This document shows positions 32,519 to 41,621 of a DNA stretch of 64,000 nt, piece by piece. Numbering within the stretch: position 1 is the first letter of the stretch; each line of letters begins with the position of its first letter. Source of the stretch: Actinophytocola gossypii (GTDB lineage: Bacteria; Actinomycetota; Actinomycetes; Mycobacteriales; Pseudonocardiaceae); the NCBI RefSeq assembly GCF_025165815.1, contig NZ_JAFFZE010000009.1, positions 434,001 to 498,000 on the forward strand, read 5' to 3'. The position numbers and the translations under genes are program-made. Under the pieces are notes generated by a model. It saw nothing but the letters and a program-made list of their open reading frames with translations, was not told the origin of the DNA and searched no databases.

Positions 32519-33763
32519 ATGAGGAAGACGACGCTCGCGGCGCTGGCCGCCGTCACTGCCCTCTGGCTCAGCGGATGCGAGGCGGCGCCGTCGGAGTCGG
32601 CGGCCGACTTCGGCACCGAGAACCCCACCGGTGAGCCCATCGTGCTGGGCGTCATGGCCCCGACCACCGGCGCCACCGCCTACCCGGACACCGCGTACGG
32701 CGCGCAGGGCGCGGAGTACTACGTCAACAAGGTCCTCGGCGGCATCGACGGGCGGCCGATCAAGCTCGACATCTGCGGCGGCGACGGCAGCCCAGAACAC
32801 GCCATCAACTGCGCCAACAGCTACGTGTCCAAGAAGGTCCCCGCGGTCATCGACGCCTACGAGCCAGCGCTGCAGGGCGCGCTGCCGATCCTCGGCGCCG
32901 CCGGCATCCCGCTCATCGGCACGCTGGCCGGCACCGGCTCGGCGGACCGAGTCGAGTACGGCGCCGCGTTCTACTACACCGGCCCGACCGAGGTGAGCGC
33001 GCTCGGCTCGCTGACCATGCTGGACTCGATCGGGGTGAAGAAGGCGGCGCTCGCGGTCACCGACGCGCCGGCCTCGCACACCTACGTGGACGAGATCATC
33101 CGCCCGATCGCCGGCGAGCTGGGCATCGACGTCAGCATCCAGTACCCGCCTGGCAACGGCGCGAACTTCAGCGTGCTCGCCGCCACCCAGCTCGCCGAGG
33201 ACCCCGACTCGACCGGTGTCATCGCGCTGCCGGAGGACTCCTGCACCGAGCTGTACAAGGCGATCCGCCAGCAGGGCTTCACCGACACCTTCTTCGCCGG
33301 CTCCTGCTCGAAGTTCATCAACGTGCTCGGCGGCGAGGCCGAGGGCGCGGCGACCCAGCCGAGGCTGTGGGTGCACGCCGCCCGCGACCACGCCCCGGAC
33401 GAGGTGCGCCAGCAACTCGACGACTTCCAGAAGTCGATGGACGCCATCGGCCACGGCGACCAGCTCTCCACCCGCGCGATCTACGCGTTCGCCGGCGTGG
33501 TGAACACGGCCAAGGCGATCGGCACCATCTCCGGCGACGTCACCGCCGCGTCGGTCACCGATGCGATGAAGGGCCTCAAGGACTTCCCGACCTTCGCCGG
33601 CCCGAACGTCACCTGTGACGGGAAGGTCTGGCCCGGCATGCCGACCGCGTGCAGCAAGCAGGCGATCTTCTTCGAGGTGCAGTCCGACGGCACGCTCAAG
33701 TCGGTCGAGGAACAGGGCTACGTCGACCTCGACCTCTCGCTCATCCCCGACACCGCGTCCTGA
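32519..33763 (+). CDS. ABC transporter substrate-binding lipoprotein (LivJ/HAAT type)
   Basis: A 414-residue extracytoplasmic solute receptor. The lipoprotein signal peptide has the lipobox LSGC (Cys20), and the periplasmic-binding fold starts at EPIVLGVMAPTTGATAYPDTAYGAQGAEYYVNKVLGGI, as in the branched-chain amino acid/amide family. First gene of a four-gene importer followed by an acyl-CoA ligase and preceded by the TGAC-N6-GTCA operator. Family members also bind aromatic and other hydrophobic acids. Together with the catabolic genes, the ligand is probably the acid degraded by this island (inference). AAGGAC precedes the ATG. Confidence 0.92.
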   Translation: MRKTTLAALAAVTALWLSGCEAAPSESAADFGTENPTGEPIVLGVMAPTTGATAYPDTAYGAQGAEYYVNKVLGGIDGRPIKLDICGGDGSPEHAINCANSYVSKKVPAVIDAYEPALQGALPILGAAGIPLIGTLAGTGSADRVEYGAAFYYTGPTEVSALGSLTMLDSIGVKKAALAVTDAPASHTYVDEIIRPIAGELGIDVSIQYPPGNGANFSVLAATQLAEDPDSTGVIALPEDSCTELYKAIRQQGFTDTFFAGSCSKFINVLGGEAEGAATQPRLWVHAARDHAPDEVRQQLDDFQKSMDAIGHGDQLSTRAIYAFAGVVNTAKAIGTISGDVTAASVTDAMKGLKDFPTFAGPNVTCDGKVWPGMPTACSKQAIFFEVQSDGTLKSVEEQGYVDLDLSLIPDTAS

Positions 33764-33784
33764 CCGTCCCCGGGAGCTGATGGC

Positions 33785-35773
33785 GTGGACACCTATCTCC
33801 AGTTCATCGTGCTGGGGCTCGGCCTCGGTGCGGTCTACATCGGACTCACCACCGGTCTGGTGCTGGTCTACCGAGCGACCGGAATCATCAACTTCGCCCA
33901 GGGCGCCATGGCGATGTGGGGCGCCTACGTCTTCGCGCAGCTGCGCATCGACGGGACGCTGGTGCTGCCGATCGGGCGGATCACCTTCGGCGCGAAACCG
34001 GTGATCCTGGTCGCCGCGCTGATCGGCGTGCTGATGAGCGTGCTGCTCGGGATCGTCGCGCACTACCTGGTGTTCCGGCCGGTGCGGCACGCACCGGTAC
34101 TGGCCCAGGTGGTGGTCTCGGTGGCGCTGATGCTGACCCTGCAGGCGCTGGTGGTCATCCGGTTCGGTCCGAACAGCATCGTGGTCGACTCGCTGGTGCC
34201 GGCCGGCACGGTCACCCTGTTCGGCGTCGAGGTGTCCAGCCGTGAGCTGATCATGACCGCGGTGATGATCGCGCTCGCCGCGCTGGTCTGGGCGTACCTG
34301 CGGTTCACCAGGGCCGGCGTGGCGACCAGGGCCGCCTCGGAGAACGAGCGCGGCGCGATGCTGATGGGCTTCGCACCGGACCGGCTGGCCGGCGTGGCGA
34401 TGGTGCTGGCGTCCGCGGTCGGCACCGTCGGCGTGCTGCTCGGTTCCAGCCTGACCGGGCTCAACCCGGCCAACTACACGCTGCTCGTGGTGCCGGCGCT
34501 GGCCGTGCTGCTGGTGGCCAGGATGGAGTCGATCGGCGTCGTCGTGGCCGCCTCGCTCGTGCTCGGCGCGTTCCAGTCGGTGGTCAACCTGCTGGTGAGC
34601 AAGCCGTGGTGGCCACAGTGGGCGCAGTCCGGGGTGGACCAGGTGATCCCGTTCGTCGTGGTCATGGTGATCCTGTTCCTGTTCGGCAGGCGGCTGCCCT
34701 CGCGCGGCACGCTGCAAACCGTGCGGCTGCCGGACGTGCACGTGCCGAGGATCCGTCCGGTGCCGGCGCTCGTGCTGGTCGCCGCCGCGGTCGCGGTGCT
34801 CGCGCTGACCCAGGACACCTACCGGTTCGGCGTCACCTACTCGATCATCCTGATGCTGGTCGCGTTGTCCTACGTGATCGTCACCGGCTACCTGGGACAG
34901 ATCTCGCTCGCCCAGACCTCGTTCGCCGGCGCGGCCGGGTTCACCCTGTCCAAGGTGACCACGAACTGGGACATGCCGTTCCCGCTGGCGATCCTGTTCT
35001 GCTCGCTGGTCGCCGCACTGCTCGGCATGATCGTCGCGCTGCCCGCGTTCCGCATCCGGGGCGCGCAGCTCGCGATCGTGACCATCGCCGCGGCGCTCGC
35101 GATCGAGCGGTTCGTGTTCAACAACTACGCGCTCACCCCGCCGTCCGGGAACCCGATCGCCAACCCGTCGCTGTTCGGCCTGAACGTCGGGGTGCGGGAG
35201 GGCAGCGACCTGAGCCGGATGGCGTTCTCGCTCACCGTGCTGGTCGTCGCGGTGCTCGTGGTGCTCGCGTTCGTCCGGCTCGCGTCCGGCACCACCGGCC
35301 GGATGTTCCTCGCGGTCCGGGCCAACGAGCGCGCGGCCGCGTCGGTGGGCATCGACGTGCGCACGGCGAAGGTCATCGGCTTCGGCCTGTCCGCGTTCGT
35401 CGCCGGCATGGCCGGCTGTCTGATCGGCTACAGCGCCGGGCAGCTGTCCGCGGAGTCGTTCACCGTGTTCGTCGGCCTGCAGATCCTCGCGGTCGCCTAC
35501 CTCGGCGGCATCACCTCGTTCGGCGGCGCGGTGATCGCCGGGATCATCGGCCCGCTCGGGATCATCTACGTGGTGCTGCACGAGGTGTTCGACATGGGCG
35601 ACTACTACGCGCTGATCTCCGGCATCGCGCTGATCGCCACCGCGATCCTCAACCCGGTCGGCATCGCGGGGGAGACCCGCAGGCAGATCGCCTGGCTGCG
35701 GGGAAAGCTGCGCGCCCGGCCCGCCGACCCACCGCCCGTTCCCGACCGGAAGGTCCTGTCCGATGTCAGCTGA
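33785..35773 (+). CDS. Fused LivH-LivM ABC transporter permease
   Basis: A 662-residue membrane protein with two permease domains in one chain. Residues 1-~300 are LivH-like (GLVLVYRATGIINFAQGAMAMWGAY, GFAPDRLAGVAM, PALAVLLVARMESIGVVVAASLVLGAFQS). Residues ~320-640 are LivM-like (GYLGQISLAQTSFAGAAGF, LPAFRIRGAQLAIVTIAAALAIERF, VRANERAAASVGIDVRTAKVIGFGLSAFVAGMAG). These are two genes in E. coli; fusions are known in actinobacteria. GTG 33785 lies 21 bp after the receptor stop. It forms the importer channel with the two ATPases downstream. Confidence 0.93.
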   Translation: MDTYLQFIVLGLGLGAVYIGLTTGLVLVYRATGIINFAQGAMAMWGAYVFAQLRIDGTLVLPIGRITFGAKPVILVAALIGVLMSVLLGIVAHYLVFRPVRHAPVLAQVVVSVALMLTLQALVVIRFGPNSIVVDSLVPAGTVTLFGVEVSSRELIMTAVMIALAALVWAYLRFTRAGVATRAASENERGAMLMGFAPDRLAGVAMVLASAVGTVGVLLGSSLTGLNPANYTLLVVPALAVLLVARMESIGVVVAASLVLGAFQSVVNLLVSKPWWPQWAQSGVDQVIPFVVVMVILFLFGRRLPSRGTLQTVRLPDVHVPRIRPVPALVLVAAAVAVLALTQDTYRFGVTYSIILMLVALSYVIVTGYLGQISLAQTSFAGAAGFTLSKVTTNWDMPFPLAILFCSLVAALLGMIVALPAFRIRGAQLAIVTIAAALAIERFVFNNYALTPPSGNPIANPSLFGLNVGVREGSDLSRMAFSLTVLVVAVLVVLAFVRLASGTTGRMFLAVRANERAAASVGIDVRTAKVIGFGLSAFVAGMAGCLIGYSAGQLSAESFTVFVGLQILAVAYLGGITSFGGAVIAGIIGPLGIIYVVLHEVFDMGDYYALISGIALIATAILNPVGIAGETRRQIAWLRGKLRARPADPPPVPDRKVLSDVS

Positions 35774-36533
35774 ACAGCACGGCCTGCGCACCTCCGAACT
35801 GTCGGTGCGCTACGGCGGCCTGGTCGCCAACGACCGGGTGGAACTGCGCGTCGAGCCCGGCGAGATCGTCGGCCTGATCGGCCCGAACGGCGCCGGCAAG
35901 ACCACGTTCGTCGACGCCGTCACCGGCTTCACCACCGCCGAGGGCGAGGTGTTCCTCGGCGGGCAGCGGATCGACGGCCTGCCCCCGCACCAGCGCCGCC
36001 GGCGCGGCCTGTCCCGCACCTGGCAGGCAGGCGAGCTGTTCGGCAACCTGACCGTCGCGCAGAACATCGAGGTGGCCGTCGCGCACGGCGGGTTCGGCGC
36101 GATCGTCCGCGACCTGTTCGGCCGGCGCCGGGCGTCGCTGGGCGAGACGGTGACGGCCGCGCTGCGCACGGTCGGGCTGGACGGCATCGAGGACACCGTC
36201 ACCCGCGACCTGTCGCTCGGCCAGCAGAAGCTCGTCGGCGTCGCCCGCGCGCTGGCCGGCAACGGCCAGGTGGTGCTGCTCGACGAGCCCGCCGCCGGCC
36301 TCGACAGCCAGGAGAGCCTCGAGTTCGCCGAGCGGGTACGCGGCATCGCCCGAGGCGGGCCCGGGGTGCTGCTCATCGACCACGACATGTCGCTGGTGCT
36401 CGGGGTGTGCGACCGGATCTACGTGATGGAGTTCGGCAAGGTGATCTTCACCGGCACCCCGGCCCAGGCCCGCACCGACTCGCGTGTCATCGCCGCCTAC
36501 CTCGGCGTCCCCATGGAGTCAGCCCATGCCTGA
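35763..36533 (+). CDS. ABC transporter ATP-binding protein (LivG type)
   Basis: A 256-residue ATPase: Walker A GPNGAGKTT, GLSRTWQAGELFGNLTVAQNIEVAV (Q-loop region typical of LivG), signature LSLGQQKLVGVARALAG, Walker B VVLLDEPAAGLDSQE, H-loop LIDHDMSLVLGVCDRIYVMEFGKVIFTG. The start lies 11 bp inside the permease gene. It powers the importer together with the LivF-type partner. Confidence 0.94.
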   Translation: MSAEQHGLRTSELSVRYGGLVANDRVELRVEPGEIVGLIGPNGAGKTTFVDAVTGFTTAEGEVFLGGQRIDGLPPHQRRRRGLSRTWQAGELFGNLTVAQNIEVAVAHGGFGAIVRDLFGRRRASLGETVTAALRTVGLDGIEDTVTRDLSLGQQKLVGVARALAGNGQVVLLDEPAAGLDSQESLEFAERVRGIARGGPGVLLIDHDMSLVLGVCDRIYVMEFGKVIFTGTPAQARTDSRVIAAYLGVPMESAHA

Positions 36534-37260
36534 GCAGCTGCTGTCCGCCGAGGGCCTCACCGCCGGCTACAACGGCGTGCCCGCGATCCGCGACCTGGAC
36601 CTGTCCGTCGGCGCCGGCGAGGTCGTCTCGCTGCTCGGCCCGAACGGCTCCGGGAAGACCACCACGCTGCTCGCGCTGGTCGGCCTGCTGCCGGCGATGG
36701 CCGGCACGGTCACCGCGCTCGGCGAGCCCGTCCCGACCAGACGCCCGCACCTGCTTGCCCGGCGCGGCGTGCGGCTGGTGCCCGACGACCGGGGCATCTA
36801 CTTCGGACTGTCCGTGCGCGAGCACCTGCGGCTCGCCCGGCGCCGCCCCGACCCGGCCCGCACCGCCGCCGTGCTCGACCGGTTCCCAGCGCTCGCCGGG
36901 CTGCAGTCCCGCAAGGTCGGCCTGCTCTCCGGCGGCGAGCAGCAGATGCTGGCCATCGCGACCGCCCTGCTCGGCGGACCGAAGGTGCTGATGGTCGACG
37001 AGATGAGCCTCGGTCTCGCGCCCAAGATCGTGCAGGAGATGCTGCCCGCCATCCGCGAGCTGGCCAGGGACGAGGGCATCGCGGTCCTGCTCGTCGAACA
37101 GCACGTCGAGCTGGCCCTGGCCGTGTCGGACCGGGCCGTCGTGCTCAACCACGGCCGTGCCGTGCTCGCCGGTACCGCCACCTACCTGCTCGCCGGCCGC
37201 GACCGCCTGGAGTCCGCGTACTTCGGTGCCGACGAGTTCGCCGCCACCCAGGGAGCCTGA
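36526..37260 (+). CDS. ABC transporter ATP-binding protein (LivF type)
   Basis: A 244-residue ATPase: Walker A GPNGSGKTT, Q-loop VPDDRGIYFGLSVREHLRLAR (LivF branch), signature LSGGEQQMLAIATALLG, Walker B VLMVDEMSLGLAPKI (with Met in place of Pro after DE), H-loop LLVEQHVELALAVSDRAVVLNHG. The ATG at 36526 overlaps livG by 8 bp, and a ligase ATG overlaps its own stop, so transport and CoA activation of the substrate are tightly co-expressed. Confidence 0.94.
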   Translation: MPEQLLSAEGLTAGYNGVPAIRDLDLSVGAGEVVSLLGPNGSGKTTTLLALVGLLPAMAGTVTALGEPVPTRRPHLLARRGVRLVPDDRGIYFGLSVREHLRLARRRPDPARTAAVLDRFPALAGLQSRKVGLLSGGEQQMLAIATALLGGPKVLMVDEMSLGLAPKIVQEMLPAIRELARDEGIAVLLVEQHVELALAVSDRAVVLNHGRAVLAGTATYLLAGRDRLESAYFGADEFAATQGA

Positions 37261-38801
37261 TGACCTACCGCCCGATGCTCCAGCTCGGTGACCACCTGCG
37301 GCTGTCCGCGCACCGGTTCCCCGACCGGCCGTGCTTCGTGCGCGGCGACGGCTCCGCGCAGACCTTCGCCGAGACCAACTCCCGGGTCAACCGGCTCGCA
37401 CACGCCCTCGCCGCGCACGGGATCGGGAAGGCCGATCGCATCGCGATCCTCGCCGTGGACAGCATCGGGTACTACGAGGTGATCCACGCCGGCATGAAGC
37501 TCGGCGCCACCTACGTCCCGCTGAACAACCGGCTCGCCGAGCAGGAGGTGGAGACCCTGCTCCGCCGCGCAGGCCCGGTCGCGTTGTTCGTCAGCTCCCG
37601 CTACGCCGCCACCGCCCGCGCGGTCGCCGGCCGGATCGGCGGCGTGCGGCTGCTGGTGAACCTCGACGAGCCCGACTACGAGGCGCTCGTCGCGTCCGGG
37701 GCGGACGTCGAGCCGGACGTGCGGGTGCTCGACACCGACATCCTCGGGCTCGCGTTCACCTCCGGCACCACCGGGTTGCCCAAGGGCGTGCTGCAACCCC
37801 AGGGCATGCTCAAGGCGCTGGTGGCGATGGAGTCCGTCGAGTACGAGATGCGGCCGGGCGAGTTCCGCTACACCGCGTCGCCCGCGTTCCACATCGCCGG
37901 CCAGGCGATGATCTTCCTGCACGTCGCCCGCGGGTTCCCCACCCTGATCCTGCCGCAGTTCGACGACCGCACCACGCTGCGCTGGATGCGCGAGGGCGGG
38001 CTGACCGGGTGCTTCCTGGTGCCCACCATGATCCGCAGACTGCTGGACCTGCCGGAGGCCCGCGAGTCCACCTACCCGCTGCTGCGCACGATCATCTACG
38101 GCGGCGAGCCGATGAGCGCGGGTCTGCTGCGCGAGGCGATGGACGTGTTCGGCTGCGGGTTCATCAACGCGTTCGGCGCGGCCACCGAGGGCGGCCTGCA
38201 GGGTGTTCTGTCCACAGTGGACCACGAGCGGGCGGCGGCCGGGGAGACCCACCTGCTCGGCTCGATCGGCCTGCCGCCCACCGGGGTCGAGGTGCGGATC
38301 GTCGACGAGGACGACCGGGAGGTCCCGCCCGGCGTGGTCGGCGAGGTGATCTCGCGCAGCGACGCGGTGATGGCCGGCTACCTGGAGATGCCGGCGGAGA
38401 CCGAGCGGGCGCTGCGCGGCGGCTGGTTCCGCGGCGGCGACCTGGCCTACCGCGACGAGCAGGGCTACCTGTACGTCGCCGGCCGCGCCACCGACATGAT
38501 CATCCGGGGCGGCGAGAACGTGTACCCGGTCGAGATCGAGACCGTGCTCGCCCGGCTTCCCGGTGTCGTGCAGGCCGCGGTCGTCGGCAAGCCGGACGAG
38601 CGGTGGGGCGAGGTCGTGGTCGCGGTGCTCACCCTGGCCGACGGCGCGGTCCTCACCACCGACGAGGTGCGCGCGCACTGCCGCGCGCACCTGGCCGCCT
38701 ACAAGGTGCCGGAGCTGGTCCGGTTCGTCGACGCGATGCCGCTCAACGCCAGCGGCAAGATCCTCAAGCGGGAACTGCGCCGGGACCTGGCCACCGTCTG
38801 A
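37260..38801 (+). CDS. Acyl-CoA synthetase (AMP-forming), transporter-linked
   Basis: A 513-residue ligase: AFTSGTTGLPKGVLQPQG, NAFGAATEGGLQG, GWFRGGDLAYRDEQGYLYVAGRATDMIIRGGENVYPVEIE, NASGKILKRELR. It is closely related to the ligase at 8977, with shared ILPQFD, VPTMI and DLxYxxExGYLYxAGR blocks. Its ATG overlaps the livF stop by 1 bp, so it probably traps the imported acid as its CoA ester. It is the last gene of the importer operon, convergent with the DUF2231 gene and separated from it by 6 bp. Confidence 0.94.
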   Translation: MTYRPMLQLGDHLRLSAHRFPDRPCFVRGDGSAQTFAETNSRVNRLAHALAAHGIGKADRIAILAVDSIGYYEVIHAGMKLGATYVPLNNRLAEQEVETLLRRAGPVALFVSSRYAATARAVAGRIGGVRLLVNLDEPDYEALVASGADVEPDVRVLDTDILGLAFTSGTTGLPKGVLQPQGMLKALVAMESVEYEMRPGEFRYTASPAFHIAGQAMIFLHVARGFPTLILPQFDDRTTLRWMREGGLTGCFLVPTMIRRLLDLPEARESTYPLLRTIIYGGEPMSAGLLREAMDVFGCGFINAFGAATEGGLQGVLSTVDHERAAAGETHLLGSIGLPPTGVEVRIVDEDDREVPPGVVGEVISRSDAVMAGYLEMPAETERALRGGWFRGGDLAYRDEQGYLYVAGRATDMIIRGGENVYPVEIETVLARLPGVVQAAVVGKPDERWGEVVVAVLTLADGAVLTTDEVRAHCRAHLAAYKVPELVRFVDAMPLNASGKILKRELRRDLATV

Positions 38802-38807
38802 CCCGGT

Positions 38808-39326
38808 TCAGCCGTGCCCGGCCGCCGGGTCGGTGCGCGCGGGCCGGGAGACGCTGCGCTTGAGCGAGCTGTCCGCGTCCAGGCCGGCGTCCTCGTCGAC
38901 GCTCACGCCGAGCCGTTCCACCAGCTCTCCGCCCTGCCAGGCGGTCACGCCGGAGACCGCCAGCGCGGCGAGCGCGATGACGAACGAGGTCACGGTCGGC
39001 TCCCAGGACACCCGGTCCAGCCGCAGCAGCCAGCTCACCGCGAACAGCACGAGCACGACCATGTTGCCCAGCCCGTGCACCAGGCCGATGCGCTTGGCCC
39101 TGGTCCCTGCGGGGATGGAGAACCAGTCGACCCAGCCGAACAGCGCCGCGACCAGGGCACCGATCACGCCGGCCGCGGTCGTGTACGCGCCGGCCACGGC
39201 GAAGTTCGCCGAGTCGCTCAGCAGGTGGATGGCGTCGAACACCACGGCCGTCACGAACAGGCCGAGTGGGAAGACGATGAGCATGGGGTGGACGGCATGC
39301 CCGGCGAACCGGGCGCGGCTGCGCAT
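38808..39326 (-). CDS. DUF2231 membrane protein
   Basis: A 172-residue integral membrane protein with four predicted transmembrane helices. HAVHPMLIVFPLGLF near the N-terminus is the DUF2231 signature (conserved His/Pro in helix 1), followed by AGVIGALVAALFGWVDW and GLVHGLGNMVVLVLFAVSWLLR. The C-terminal ~50 residues are hydrophilic. The function of the family is not established; conserved His residues suggest possible heme or metal binding. It is not linked in an obvious way to its neighbours. Confidence 0.88.
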   Translation of the reverse strand: MRSRARFAGHAVHPMLIVFPLGLFVTAVVFDAIHLLSDSANFAVAGAYTTAAGVIGALVAALFGWVDWFSIPAGTRAKRIGLVHGLGNMVVLVLFAVSWLLRLDRVSWEPTVTSFVIALAALAVSGVTAWQGGELVERLGVSVDEDAGLDADSSLKRSVSRPARTDPAAGHG

Positions 39327-39470
39327 GATGAGCCTCCCTGACGGACCGGGTCGACACCCGAGTAGCCGAACCGGCGACCCGCGAAACCTTGCGGAACTGT
39401 CAGGTTTTCCCGCTCCGACGTCGGAAACCCGCCCCTCGGCTGCGCGTCACCGAAGGCGGGAGGGAACCAC

Positions 39471-41067
39471 GTGGGCACGACACTCGAACGGGACCTCCTG
39501 GCCGAGGTCGGTGGCGAGGTCCGGTTCGACTCCGGCACCCGCGCCGCGTACTCCACCGCGGCGTCCAACTACCGCCAGGTGCCCATCGGCATGGTCGCGC
39601 CGAGAACCGTCGACGACGCGGTGGCCGCGATCGACGTGTGCCGACGCCACGAGGTGCCGGTGCTGTCCCGGGGCGGCGGCACCAGCCTCGCCGGCCAGTG
39701 CTGCAACACCGCCGTCGTGCTCGACTGGAGCAAGTTCTGCCACCGCGTCGAGTCGGTCGACCGGGAGCGCCGGACCGCCGTGGTCGAACCGGGCATCGCG
39801 CTCGACGTGCTCAACGCCCAGCTCGCCGAACACGGCCTGCGCGTCGGCCCGAAGCCGTCCACGCACGTCAGCTGCACGATCGGCGGCATGATCGGGAACA
39901 ACTCCTGCGGCGCGTCCGCCCAGGCCTACGGCAAGATGGTCGACTCGGTGCGGCGCTTGGAGGTGCTCACCTACGACGGGGTGCGGATGTGGGTCGGCGA
40001 GACCGACGACGAGGAGTACCGCTCGATCCTCGCCGCGGGCGGCCGCCGCGCCGAGCTGTACCGGGGCCTGCGGCTGCTGCGCGACCGGCACCGTGTCGGC
40101 ATCCGCACCCAGTACCCGGACATCCCGCGGCGCGTGTCCGGCTACAACCTCGACTCGCTGCTGGACGAGAACCACTTCCACGTCGCCCGGGCCCTCGTCG
40201 GCAGCGAGAGCACGCTGGTCACCGTGCTGCGCGCGGAGCTCGACCTGGCGCCGACGCCCGGCGCGGACACCCTGGTCGTGCTCGGCTTCCCCGACGTGAC
40301 GGTCGCCGCCGACGCCGTGCCCCGGGTCAACCCGCACGAGCCGACCGCGCTGGAGGGGCTCGACCACCGGCTCATCGAGCTGGAGCACAGCCGCGCGCTC
40401 GCCGAGCAGGCCGCCCAGCACCTGCCGGCGGGCTCCGGCTGGCTGATGGTCCAGTTCTCCGGCGACGACCAGGACGCCGCCGACGCGAAGGCCCGCGCGC
40501 TGATCGACGACCTCGGCGACTCGGTGAGTGCGTCGTTCGTGCACGACCCGCACGAGGAGAAGCAGATGTGGGCGGCGCGCGAGGCCGGTCTCGGCGCCAC
40601 CGCCTACCCGCCGGACGGGCCGGAGACCCACGAGGGCTGGGAGGACGCCGCGGTGCCGCCAGAACGGCTCGGCGACTACCTGCGCCGACGTGCTGGACGC
40701 CGGCTGCTGCGGGCTGGCGGGCAACTTCGGCTTCGAGCGCGGGCACTACGAGGTGTCCATGGCGTGCGCGGAGGACAAGCTGCTCCCGGCCGTCCGTGAC
40801 GCCGACCCGGACACGCTCGTGCTCGCCGACGGCTTCAGCTGCCGCACCCAGATCGAGCACGCCGAGCCCGACCGGCGCCCGGTGCACCTGGCCGAGCTGC
40901 TCGCGTCGGGCCTGCGCGACCGCGCTCCGGCCGCCGACCGGCCCGCCCGGCCGGGCCGCGCCGCCCGTGTTCTCGCGCTGCTCACCGCCGCGGCGCCGGC
41001 CGTGCTGGCCGGTGTGCTCGCCCGGCGCCGGGCGAGGTTTCCCGGCGCGCGCACCGGGCACGCCTGA
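39471..41067 (+). pseudogene. Internally deleted FAD-binding / Fe-S oxidoreductase (D-lactate dehydrogenase/GlpC-fusion type)
   Basis: The first ~405 codons (GTG 39471, frame 3) encode the FAD-binding part of a large FAD/FMN dehydrogenase: VLSRGGGTSLAGQCCNTAV, STHVSCTIGGMIGNNSCGA, SGYNLDSLL. This frame loses similarity after PERLGDYLR at about 40685. Frame 1 then carries on with DVLDAGCCGLAGNFGFERGHYEVSMACAEDKLL and DTLVLADGFSCRTQIEH, the extreme C-terminal CCG/Fe-S part of the same ~950-1000-residue family. The remaining FAD-oxidase C-terminal domain, the ferredoxin domain and the first CCG motif (roughly 400-500 residues) are missing, and the join is out of frame. It is therefore a deletion remnant. 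Confidence 0.85.
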
Positions 41068-41095
41068 ACCGAGCCCAGCCGGGAAGGAGAGCGCC

Positions 41096-41596
41096 ATGGC
41101 CGCGTGCACGATGCTCACCGACGGACCGCCGAGGGTGTTCGCGGTGGTGCTGGACGAGTCGGACTCGGTGACCGAGGCGCTCACCGCGTTCGCCGCCGAC
41201 AACGACGTGCGCGCCGCCGGCCTCACCGCGATCGGCGCGTTCCGCACCGCCACCCTCGGCTTCTTCGACCTCGACGCGAAGGAGTACCTGCACCTCCCGG
41301 TCGACGAGCAGGCCGAGGTGCTGTCGCTGGTCGGCGACATCGGCCGGGACGACCAGGACGACGTCGCCCTGCACGTGCACGCGGTGCTCGGCCTGCGCGA
41401 CGGCACCACCCGCGGCGGCCACCTGCTGAACGCCACGGTCCGCCCGACCCTCGAGGTGATGGTCACGGAGTCACCGGCCCACCTGCGCCGGCGCTACCGC
41501 CCCGACATCGGCCTGGCCCTCATCGACCTGCCGTCCAGCAAGGGCGGCGACCTCTTCGACGACGGCGAACCACTACGGCACGGCCTCGCCCCGTGA
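41096..41596 (+). CDS. PPC/DUF296-domain protein
   Basis: A 166-residue PPC (DUF296)-fold protein: RVFAVVLDESDSVTEALTAFAADNDVRAAGLTAIGAFRTATLGFFD, then HVHAVLGLRDGTTRGGHLLNATVRPTLEVMVTE, including the HxHxxLG...GGHL metal-type motif of prokaryotic PPC proteins. In plants the domain occurs in AT-hook proteins; the bacterial role is unknown. AAGGAGAG precedes the ATG. It lies 25 bp before the thiamine-diphosphate enzyme gene and is probably co-transcribed with it. Confidence 0.9.
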   Translation: MAACTMLTDGPPRVFAVVLDESDSVTEALTAFAADNDVRAAGLTAIGAFRTATLGFFDLDAKEYLHLPVDEQAEVLSLVGDIGRDDQDDVALHVHAVLGLRDGTTRGGHLLNATVRPTLEVMVTESPAHLRRRYRPDIGLALIDLPSSKGGDLFDDGEPLRHGLAP

Positions 41597-41621
41597 CCCA
41601 CATCGGACAGGGAGAACATTC

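Noticed and set aside
32516-35791. A 1091-codon open frame antisense to the Liv transporter genes
   Set aside because: It is Asp/Arg/His/Gly-rich low-complexity translation typical of the mirror frame of GC-biased genes. The opposite strand carries clear receptor and permease motifs.
3006-38801. Assigning the island to cholesterol or cholate degradation
   Set aside because: Heteromeric dehydrogenases and the racemase fit, but no KstD, KshA, HsaA-D or other ring-cleavage genes are present, and the operator differs from known KstR/KstR2 sites.
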